This document shows, piece by piece, positions 39,206 through 47,642 of a DNA stretch of 64,000 bases. Position 1 is the stretch's first letter. Each line of letters starts with the position of its first letter. Where the stretch lies: NCBI GenBank assembly GCA_023627715.1, contig JAMAHW010000002.1, positions 496,001 to 560,000 of the forward strand, in the 5' to 3' direction. Both the position numbers and the translations under genes were made by a program. This stretch comes from Periconia sp. R9002. Taxonomy: Eukaryota > Ascomycota > Dothideomycetes > Pleosporales > Periconiaceae. The notes below the pieces were generated by a model. The model saw only the letters and a list, made by a program, of their open reading frames with translations, did not search any database and was not told the origin of the DNA.

Positions 39206-39582
39206 TTTCAATGGGTTTAGATTAGGGAAGATGTCATGCGTAGTGAAAAGTCGTCAGGCTGCCTACCAACTGGAGGCGATTGATGAGGTTGGGGAAGGAC
39301 GTCAGCGAGACCCATTTGACCGATCGGGAAAAGTGAAGCTCGCGGCTAGGAACCGCATGCCCGCGTTTCTTGGCCGACGCTATTCCCGAGTGGAACTAGC
39401 GGTACATCAAAGTTGACGAGACTGGAGAAATAATGGGTACTCCATTTCACACCACCCTCCAAGCCGTACATTCCTCTCACTTGGAATCCTGTGGTCGTCA
39501 TTCAGTGCGGGACTTGAAAGTGAGAGGGAAGGTATCAGAAACACATCGCTGTTTCGCCATTTTTAACCGCAATTTACCCACC
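39206..39582. promoter_or_regulatory. Divergent promoter of uba2 and the queuosine-salvage gene
   Basis: 377 bp between two diverging starts. The rightward frame could be extended upstream to 39433, but the downstream methionine at 39583 (ACCATGTCTG, a good context) gives the family-type N-terminus, so I count 39433-39582 as leader. Confidence 0.55.
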
Positions 39583-40730
39583 ATGTCTGATGACGAGGTC
39601 GATCACGAGCTAGTAGCTCTGCTCCGAGCAAAATTCGGATTAAATGATTCAGATCCAAGCGCACCCCCAGAAACAAAAGTACTCCAAAATGCGGAGTTCA
39701 TAGTGGACAACAGCACCGATGTAGCCCTGGACATGCGATACACCAAACTCGCAGCGTTAGCCGTTCACGAGGAGATGCAGAAGCGAGAATACAGCACGAA
39801 AGCATGGGCAGAGCATGAACTACATCCCAAGTCAAAAGATGAAAGCACTCTCAACTTTATCTTTACCATGGACCTTCTGAATTTCAGTTTCTGGAGTGAA
39901 AAGAAAGAGGAGGAACGGTTCGCAGTGGAGTACAAGGGTAAGAGGTGGACAGGTTACTGGAGTTTGGTGGCTGCACTTCAAAGAGCACTGGACGACGATA
40001 TTCCTGTTACCAGTCCTGAGTTTTGGGTAGATGAGGAGAAGTGCACAGATGAAGTCTTGCGCAATGTCTTTCGTTCAGAGACCGAGGAAGAGATGCCCAT
40101 GTTTGACCAGCGCGTACAATGCTTGAGAGAGGCGGGTCTCATATTGGAAGAGGTATAGTTCACTCACGCGATAAGAGGGTTTCCCGTGAACTAACAGTCC
40201 AGGATTTTGACTCTAGTGTTGCAACACTCGTTGAAGACGCCAAAGGCTCAGCAGCAGGTCTGGTGAACCTCTTGGCTGAACGATTCAATTGCTTCCGAGA
40301 CGAAGGAACCTTTGAGCGGAAAAAAGTCCGTTTCCTCAAGCGAGCCCAGATTTTCGTTGCCGATGTTTGGGCTGCCTTCGAAGGTGAGGGCTACGGCGAG
40401 TTCAACGATATTGACAAAATCACCATGTTTGCCGATTACCGTGTTCCTCAAATGCTGCACTCCCTAGGTGTTATTTCGTATAGCCCACCGCTAGATGCGC
40501 ATATACGGCGACTAAATGCTCTGGAGTCAGGCCATACGTGGGAGATGCAGATCCGTGGATGCAGTATTTGGGCTGTCGAGCTTCTCCGTCGGGAGATTTT
40601 GAAACTGCAACCCGATGCAAAGATCAATGCTATATTGATAGACTTCTTTCTCTACGACTTGGCCAAGGAAAAGGAGAAGGCGGGTGAAGATGCAATTCCC
40701 CATCATAGGACTCGTAGTATCTGGTATTGA
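39583..40730 (+). CDS. qng1: Queuosine 5'-phosphate N-glycosylase/hydrolase (DUF2419, QNG1)
   Basis: A member of DUF2419, the queuosine-salvage family. These enzymes release the base queuine from queuosine monophosphate so that it can be put back into tRNA. Exons are 39583-40152 and 40203-40730 with a 50-bp intron, giving 365 residues, the usual length. Visible family landmarks are FIVDNSTDVALDM near the N-terminus, LNFIFTMDLLNFSFW in the centre, and FADYRVPQ with RGCSIWAVELLR in the C-terminal half. There is no targeting signal, so it is cytosolic. Fungi cannot make queuine, so this protein suggests scavenging from bacteria or food. Identity is firm by motif. Confidence 0.93.
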
Positions 40731-40868
40731 TCAATGAGGCACCACCATTCTATTTATGAGATACCCGGATGCTCCAGTAGAGAAATCCAAAAACAATTGT
40801 TAGGCAACGTTCAGTTCAATTTATCCTATCCCAGCGCTAGAAGGAGGAGGGACATAGCCCCAACTACA

Positions 40869-42086
40869 TTAATGGGCTCCTATTTCGGCTTGAGGAGCTA
40901 CTCTGACATACTGACGTGGCCATTCCACGGCCTCGTTGAGGTCATTGGCCCAAGCATACACAAGATTGGGGTTCCTCATGAATTCCCTTCCTACAAGCAC
41001 CATATCAGCTTTCTCATCATCCAGTACCTCCTTTGCCAGAGCAGCGTTATCGATTAATCCCACGGCTGCAACAAGAGCACTCTTGCCTGCCTCCTTCAGA
41101 GCTTTTCGAATAGCGTCAGCCAGGTTGATCTGATAGTAAGTAGTGGGATTGATCTTCTGCTGCGCGTTGTTTGCTCCAGAAGACACGTCGATGACATCGA
41201 CGCCGATATCGCTCAAGATGGGCGCCAATTTCATCGAGTCTTGAATAGTCCACTGTGGTGTTTCAGGCTGATGTTCCATCCAGTCGACGGCTGAGATACG
41301 GACGAATAGAGGCATAGTCTCTGGAATATTGCTTCGAATAGAATGGACAGTCTCGAGAAGGATGCGGATTCTGTTCTCAAACGAGCCGCCGTAGGCATCG
41401 GTACGAAAGTTCACCCCGGGCGAAAGGAACGAACTGATCAAGTATCCGTGAGCTCCGTGGATTTCGATCGCATCTAGCAAACTCATCAGCAATTATATTT
41501 CGCATATTTGAAGCGATACATTGTATCAGGACTCACCAATGCCAGCCTTTACAGCACGTGCGGCCGCAGCCCCAAATGCAGCAACAACCTCTTGAATCTG
41601 CTCAACAGTGATCTCCTTCGGCACAACATATTGTGGCAGGAAAGGCACAGCACTTGGCCCAAAAACCTCATCTGGCCACCCTCCTTCCTCCTTTCTAACG
41701 ATACGGGTCTCACTCCCCGGATAGATCGGCGTCATACTTGCCTTCCTCCCAGCGTGGCCCAATTGAATGGCGATTTTGCCATTACCACCATCCTGCGAGT
41801 GCACATAATCAGCGATTCTCTTTAGTCCGGGAATATGCGAATCATCGTAGAGACCGGCGTCGAATGTAGATGTGCGGCCTGTGGCTGTGACCGCTGTGCA
41901 TTCGATCATACTCATGGCTGCGCCGCGGAGCGTGAAGTGCCCGTGTTGCATGAGGTGGAAGTCGGCAAAGTGTCCATCGGTAGAGCTGTACATGCCCATG
42001 GGCGCGACAATGATGCGGTTTTTGAGGGTAAGACCGCGGATTTGAAGGGGGGTGAAGAGTTTTGTTTGGGGGGTTTTGGTCGCCAT
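40869..42086 (-). CDS. Old Yellow Enzyme family NAD(P)H:flavin ene-reductase (YqjM-like)
   Basis: FMN-dependent ene-reductase reducing activated C=C bonds. Exons are 42086-41537 and 41473-40869 with a 63-bp intron, giving 384 residues. It resembles the YqjM/thermophilic-like class: [15 protein letters not shown] at the start, the substrate His pair in [23 protein letters not shown], and the FMN phosphate region VGREFMRNP. At the place where YqjM has its flavin-tuning cysteine (PMCMYS) this protein has glycine (PMGMYS), so its redox tuning may differ. It is divergent from a Zn2Cys6 regulator, and their shared promoter contains two CCG-N6-CGG palindromes. The physiological substrate is unknown. 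Confidence 0.92.
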
Positions 42087-42379
42087 TGTCTTTGATGGTG
42101 TATAGAATTATCTTTCTGTGTGTAAAAGGATCGGCGAATAGAAGCTTTGAAGAGGTAGATGACAATGATATTTTTGCAGGTGAGACTTCCTCCTTTATAC
42201 TTCCAGACAAGAGGTCTTTCTATTCACTGTCTCAAAAGCAGTTTGATATTCCGCCGTAATGGAGGAGATAATTCATCTTTAGGATTATCACAAGTGCAAA
42301 ACGGTCTTTGGTGCTTTGCTAATTATTACGGCATTGATGAATTCTCATTGATTACCAAGAAAACGAAGCATCCAAGGTT

Positions 42380-42391
42380 CCGTCGCGACGG
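42380..42391. promoter_or_regulatory. Palindrome CCG-TCGCGA-CGG, candidate Zn2Cys6 operator 1
   Basis: A perfect 12-bp inverted sequence with everted CCG/CGG triplets spaced by 6 bp, followed by CGGTGGTGAGC. It lies about 197 bp upstream of the regulator start and 294 bp upstream of the reductase start. Confidence 0.5.
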
Positions 42392-42502
42392 CGGTGGTGA
42401 GCATGGCCTACTTGTTCAAGCATGCATGCCAGCATGTACCCGTAACCGCGTACATCAAGGTACGAAAGCTGACAAAGCCGTGAATCCCCATCTTCGTGGT
42501 TT

Positions 42503-42514
42503 CCGCCGCGGCGG
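42503..42514. promoter_or_regulatory. Palindrome CCG-CCGCGG-CGG, candidate Zn2Cys6 operator 2
   Basis: A second perfect 12-bp palindrome with the same triplet spacing, followed by CGGAGCTCACCAC. GCTCACCAC is the reverse complement of GTGGTGAGC next to operator 1, so the pair is arranged as an imperfect larger inverted repeat. Confidence 0.5.
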
Positions 42515-42587
42515 CGGAGCTCACCACTCTTTCACATAATTTGGCTGCTATTTGATTTTTTTGCGTAATTACCATAATGAATTGACG

Positions 42588-44690
42588 ATGGAGTCCCCCG
42601 CTCACAGTCCGGCGTCCAAGAAACGCAAGCTTCGCAAGGGCACACGCAGCTGCTGGGAATGCAAGCGACGTAAAACGAGATGCGTATTCACTGATTCTGA
42701 AAATAGCGTGTGTGCTGGATGTCGGAATCGGGGCACTGTGTGTGTAGGGCAAGATGAGAAAGCTTCATGGATTGATCGGGAGGGTGGAGGAGAGACGAAG
42801 GTGTCGAATCAACGCCTCGACCGTGTTGAATTCATGTTGGAAATACTCCTCAAAGACCGAGGATTACTACCGAAGCCCGTCGAAAATATTGAACAGCTAC
42901 CTGAGGGATTACCCGATGAAATTCCCTCGTCGAATTCAGCAGCGGACGAGGCGCACGTCACATTTAAAGCAGTGAACACGGATTCGACACTTTCACAGAC
43001 GCTACATGCACTACTTCCTTCAACTGAGGAGTGTCACGCATTGTGTGAAAATGCTGATTTCATTCCCTGTTTTTTCCAGCAACTGCTAAGTCGGAACAGC
43101 CTGGAAGTATGCCAGACGTTTCCCGAACTGATCTTGACAAGATCAAAGTTGGCCATCTTTCCCGCACCAAATGCACACCCTATTGTTCTGGCTCAAAGAT
43201 TGTTGATTTTGTCGTGCATTAGTCAGATCAGTCAGTATTCCTCGGGAGACCATTCTGAGCTAGCGGTGCAATGGAAAAAGAGAGCACAGAATATGACAGA
43301 CACGGTCATTGACCTAGTAACGTCAAAAGATCATCTTGTTCGGAACGCTGAAGGGCTAGAATGTCTCATGCTGGAAGCAACATTTCACTCGAATAGCGGA
43401 AATATCCGTCGCGCATTTACGACTATAAGAAGAGCCATGGCTCTCGCACAGCTTTTCGGGATCCACCGGACTGAATATCAATGTCCGCAACAGATTGACA
43501 GTGAAGCGCCGAAGTTCGATGCAGCATATATGTGGTACAGGCTTGTCTACCTCGATCGCTTGTACTGCTTGATTCTAGGACTACCACAAGGCTCTCCAGA
43601 TACTAAGTTTTTGAATCCTCCAAATATATTGGAAATTGGTTTTGAGGAGCACTTAGAGAGACAGCACTGTATTATAGCAGCCAAAATTCTCGAGCGAAAT
43701 GAGTTGGAACCCCAGAATGCGTGCACCCTCACTGGACACATTGACAGGATGCTGCAATCTGCTGCCACTATCCCGCCATCGGAATGGTGGCTTCTCCCGA
43801 CTCTCTCTTCCTCCATGTCCCAGAGTGACCGCTTCCTAGCCACCGGCCGTCTCGCAATGCAACTGTTCCATTTTAATCTGATCAATCAAGCCCACCTCCC
43901 CTACATTTTTCACAACATTCACCACAAAGATAATGATTCTTGTCCACCCACGATAACATCAGCCACACCAACCCATGAATCCAGTAAAACCGCTTGCGCA
44001 ACTACAAGCCGAGAAATTCTCTCCCGCTATCTCCTCGTCCAGGAATCCAGTCTGGTAGTCCACGCATATACTTTCTTTGACTTCTTCACCCTCATTGCCG
44101 CTATGACACTTTTGGTTTTACACATCGACAATCACTGGTTTCATCGCGATTCACCTTCTCTCCCGTCCCCCCATATACTATCGCACATGCGCCCGAGCGA
44201 CCGCGCAATGTTAGAGCGCCTGGCGCATCATATGTCGCTCAAGGATACATCGACAACATTAAAAGGGTTCAAAGTTCTCCAAGAATTGTTGGCGGTAGAG
44301 GATGAGGCGTTAAGATATGGAACCGTTGGTTCCGGTGTGATTGTGAAGGATGAATCTGCGAATGCGAAAGAGCGCTTCTTCGAGATTCGCATGCCGTGGT
44401 ATGGATGGCTCAGGTTAAGTCCGAGGAAGGCTTGTTTTAAGAGAATACCAGAGGTCGAGGAAGTGCGGACGAGTTTTGGAGAGCTAGAACCATCAGCGCA
44501 TGATAGCGGAGAGAGTTCTGGTTGCCATGGTACGGAATTTGGCACCGAAGTTGAGGGGGAGGCTTTGTTCGGGGATTGGGTCAATGGCGGATTCGGTTTC
44601 CCTCTGGCTCGGGATGGTCAAGAGGGAGGGGACTTTAGAGGAATTGAGATGGCGTTCTTTGATAGTCTTGCCGCAAATGCTGGGACATAG
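42588..44690 (+). CDS. Zn(II)2Cys6 transcription factor
   Basis: A single-exon regulator of 700 residues. The zinc cluster at about residues 20-55 reads C-x2-C-x6-C-x9-C-x2-C-x6-C (SCWECKRRKTRC at its start), preceded by a basic KKRKLRKG nuclear-localisation-like stretch and followed by a short dimerisation helix (NQRLDRVEFMLEILL). A fungal-specific regulatory domain covers about residues 150-560, with FTTIRRAMALAQLFG and DAAYMWYRLVYLDR as characteristic helices. The ATG at 42588 is the first in frame. It is divergent from the Old Yellow Enzyme gene, which it may control together with itself. The regulated ligand or pathway is unknown. Confidence 0.93.
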   Translation: MESPAHSPASKKRKLRKGTRSCWECKRRKTRCVFTDSENSVCAGCRNRGTVCVGQDEKASWIDREGGGETKVSNQRLDRVEFMLEILLKDRGLLPKPVENIEQLPEGLPDEIPSSNSAADEAHVTFKAVNTDSTLSQTLHALLPSTEECHALCENADFIPCFFQQLLSRNSLEVCQTFPELILTRSKLAIFPAPNAHPIVLAQRLLILSCISQISQYSSGDHSELAVQWKKRAQNMTDTVIDLVTSKDHLVRNAEGLECLMLEATFHSNSGNIRRAFTTIRRAMALAQLFGIHRTEYQCPQQIDSEAPKFDAAYMWYRLVYLDRLYCLILGLPQGSPDTKFLNPPNILEIGFEEHLERQHCIIAAKILERNELEPQNACTLTGHIDRMLQSAATIPPSEWWLLPTLSSSMSQSDRFLATGRLAMQLFHFNLINQAHLPYIFHNIHHKDNDSCPPTITSATPTHESSKTACATTSREILSRYLLVQESSLVVHAYTFFDFFTLIAAMTLLVLHIDNHWFHRDSPSLPSPHILSHMRPSDRAMLERLAHHMSLKDTSTTLKGFKVLQELLAVEDEALRYGTVGSGVIVKDESANAKERFFEIRMPWYGWLRLSPRKACFKRIPEVEEVRTSFGELEPSAHDSGESSGCHGTEFGTEVEGEALFGDWVNGGFGFPLARDGQEGGDFRGIEMAFFDSLAANAGT

Positions 44691-45262
44691 ATTGTTTCTT
44701 TTCCGGCCCAAGCCAGTGCATCACAGATATTCTGTAGTGAGGAGTTCTTTTCTATCGCTATATGTCCAAAAGTGCTTCAAAAACTCCACCTAATCACAAA
44801 TCACAGGCAAACCTGAGGCTCACAAGGTGGACATTAGGTGGGTGCATCCCATGAAGGATATCTTGACGGGGTAACAGGATGGGCCCGCATATTACCAGCT
44901 CAGTAGACCATTACTCTTTCTTAGGACGAAAGAAGTTAAAAATCCGAGCGAGGACTTGTCATAGGTGGAAGTGAACACCTACATTCTATGAGTCATCAAC
45001 AACGTAAGCTTAGTTTCTAAGTTGCAGGGGTAGTGCCTTAACAGCTCTCTTAGTTCTTATCATCTCGTACGAACTGTACTTACAAACAGTCCTCGTTCAA
45101 GAATAATCCATTTTCTTTCAAGGCAAATGTTGAAGAATAAAAACTTCCAAACTCTCGTCTATCGGTCATCGATTTGATCACGGACACCTGGCACTTTCTC
45201 AACACCACAAACACCAACATTCTACTCATCAATCCCTCACCTTCTTCCCAAACCCCTACAAT
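44691..45262. other. Intergenic between the regulator and the GNAT gene
   Basis: 572 bp containing the 3' flank of the regulator and the GNAT promoter. No coding region supported. Confidence 0.55.
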
Positions 45263-45949
45263 ATGCCCCTCGTTCTACAACCGCTGACACCTGCGGATGC
45301 GCTATCCTGGGCTCGCATCCGTTCACTCGCCTACCTCCACCTAGGCCAAACACACGCTGTCCTGCACTCCAACAAACCCATCTCAGAGTCAACAATCCGC
45401 GGCGTAGCAGCAGACAACGCCCGGGAATTTCAAAACCCGGACTTCTGGGCGTGGAAGGTCGTTGATACGGAACTCTCACCTAGCGAAGATGATCCCAAGG
45501 GGAACGGGGGAAGGACTATTGCCATCGCACTGTACAAACTAGTACACAAAGAAAAAGAAGATGGGTCCGAAGGAGAGAAGAAAGCAGAACAAAAACGATT
45601 CCTACCCCCGGAACTCCGTCTAGATGCTCTTAATGCTCTGATCGCCCCTCTGAATGAGGCGCAAAAAGAGATTGTGGGTGACATGGACCGTTATTTGATG
45701 CTCAATGTGCTTGCGACGCATCCCGACCAACAGCGGCGCGGCGCGGGTAAGATGCTATTGGATGTAGGTTTGAAGAGAGCGGATGGAGAGGGGTTGGCGA
45801 TGTATTTGTCTTCTTCGTGGATGGGGAGGCCGATTTATGAGAAGGCGGGGTTTGAACTGGTTAAAGAATGTTGGTTTAATAGGGAGGAGTGGGGTGGGGA
45901 GGGCGTTGATTGGCATGGTTGTATGCTGAGGCAGCCGAAGAAGGCGTAG
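45263..45949 (+). CDS. GNAT-family N-acetyltransferase
   Basis: Acetyl-CoA-dependent N-acetyltransferase of the GCN5-related fold; 228 residues, no intron. Motif A, which binds acetyl-CoA, is clear: LNVLATHPDQQRRGAGKMLL (about residues 147-166), followed by the motif B segment LSSSWMGRPIYEKAGFEL. The N-terminal half starts LQPLTPADALSWARIR, a common start in small fungal GNATs. A Lys/Glu-rich insert (about 96-116) is a flexible loop. The acceptor substrate (amine, drug, peptide or polyamine) cannot be predicted. It is probably cytosolic, with no signal seen. Confidence 0.9.
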   Translation: MPLVLQPLTPADALSWARIRSLAYLHLGQTHAVLHSNKPISESTIRGVAADNAREFQNPDFWAWKVVDTELSPSEDDPKGNGGRTIAIALYKLVHKEKEDGSEGEKKAEQKRFLPPELRLDALNALIAPLNEAQKEIVGDMDRYLMLNVLATHPDQQRRGAGKMLLDVGLKRADGEGLAMYLSSSWMGRPIYEKAGFELVKECWFNREEWGGEGVDWHGCMLRQPKKA

Positions 45950-46528
45950 TAAAACTGAGTATGAGCTTTTGAATTCTTTGTTGTATGGTGTCTTTCGTAT
46001 TGTAGCGATTCACATTTTTTTATCAGAGAAATTCATTACTTTCCGCGAAACAACGGCAGATCGGTTATGAAATTGATCACCAGTCTGAATAACGAACATT
46101 TTCTGAAATATTAACTCAACCATTTGTCTGTTCACAGCTATTCGCAATTTATTCATGTCAAGTTTCACAAATGCATGAGGAGTAATCAGAATTCATCCCA
46201 TAGAACTTGGTGTTTGTGAAATTTCGCAAGAACCAGGCGATGCTACGTCGCAGGCTCCGATCGATGATGTCAATATTCGCCATATGAGGAACAAGTTAAC
46301 CATGGTGAGGATGACACGGGCGCGAAATCGAATGCATTGGCGGCTATACTGCGTTAATATGTTTTAGAAAGTTCTCCGATCATTGAAATCTTCGACGATG
46401 TGAGCAAGTTCTCTGAATAAAGGATGAAGAAACTCAACAACATAATATCAAATTCTATCTTTCTGCAACCTATGCAGGAATCTAATTTTCGGTACCCGAC
46501 GAAAATGATCGAACTATTATCTCTCTTC
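45950..46528. other. Intergenic, AT-rich
   Basis: 579 bp between the GNAT gene and the end of the tandem-module locus; the two converge. No gene is seen. Confidence 0.55.
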
Positions 46529-47524
46529 TCAACCCTCCGCATCTTCCACTACAAACAGCAAATCGACCTTGCCTTCCTCCTCCGGTACGTCCTCAGCTTC
46601 GAACACAATCACCTTGGATATCCACTTTTTACCAAGTTGGTCTTTGTGGCTCGCCAAAAGGTGAGGCCAAGAATAACCGTTTGGAGATCCTATAATGGCC
46701 TGCCCCTCGGGTGATATTGCACTGAAGGTATGCCCTGGCCAAGGCGGTAACTTCTGATAGCCCAACTTGGCTAACGCTCGATTCACGATTTTCGAAGTTG
46801 CCGTTTTGACCGAATCTTGGACCCAGAAGTATTTGACGTTCTTGAAGTTGGGATTGGATTGCACCCAGACTCCCCAGAAGATATCCGAGACAAACCGAAG
46901 GGCAGGGAGATCTTCAGTTTTTGGTTTTGCACCGCCGAATCGTGATTGGAATCAGATATACGGGTTTTTGAGTTCCTGGGCAAATATGACACCAGCTTTA
47001 CGGTTGAATGCAAACTCATAATGAGCGAACGACCGTCGATATACTTTCCCGTCCACGGCATAGTCTGCATCTAGTCCGTCCGCATCTGGAGTTCCGTGAA
47101 GTACTTCAAAACACTCCATTTCTCCACCTTGCCTCTTAGGTTTGTCGTTTATCCCAAGAGCTGTAAGAACCTTACTGTATGCAAAGGCTGAGTCGGGTCC
47201 ACCACTGTAGTCACAATCGCCGGGGTCATCATTTAGGATCCACCCCCACTTGTGGAGATCCTCTAGAAACGTGGATTCTGACCATTTGCTCTTCATGGTT
47301 GGGGGATACAGGCTCCAAATTTGTCCGGCTGTCGTATCATCGGCTCGCATTGCAGCGACATGTTGAGCACCTTTGCATTGTTTTTCATGCCAAAGCTCAT
47401 CATCGGCTTGCCAATTTGGGTCGTACTCTCGAGCTACGATGGTGTTGGTATTGGATCTCCTCTTGATTGCCGCGGTATCGGGTGTGGATTTGACTTCAAT
47501 GGCCTGTGATTTTCCTGAATCGCA
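46529..47524 (-). pseudogene. Module C: intronless third copy of the tandem-module protein, with in-frame TGA
   Basis: Third copy of the module found in the gene directly upstream. It keeps the shared landmarks in order: DDELWHEKQCKGAQHVAAM, YAVDGKVYRR, KAGVIFAQ, SDIFWGVW, WPGHTF, IIGSPNGYSW and LGKKWISKV. All intron positions of modules A and B are absent. An in-frame TGA (46954-46952) lies after LKNPYI, and the same frame continues with conserved sequence to TGA at 46531-46529. The frame opens after TAG (47527-47525) and has no suitable ATG of its own, so it would need splicing from module B; I could not find one clean joint. It may be a decaying module, a truncated C-terminal extension, or a site of stop readthrough (the context TGA-TTC is not a known strong one). 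Confidence 0.6.
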
Positions 47525-47642
47525 CTATTCTCCCCATTAGCTGACTCATATTCAATACTCTCACAACATTAAAATGCGCAAACGATTCAAACAAAGAAAT
47601 ATTCTCTTTCAAGTACAAGCATTACTCCAAACCACAACAGAC

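Larger units (their letters stand above)
42087..42587. promoter_or_regulatory. Shared promoter of the OYE gene and a Zn2Cys6 regulator, with two palindromes
   Basis: 501 bp between diverging starts. Two perfect 12-bp palindromes of the form CCG-N6-CGG lie at 42380-42391 (CCGTCGCGACGG) and 42503-42514 (CCGCCGCGGCGG), both followed by further CGG triplets. CCG/CGG triplet pairs are the standard recognition units of Zn2Cys6 dimers. The adjacent regulator is therefore a natural candidate to bind here, controlling itself and the reductase. Binding is inferred. Confidence 0.6.
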
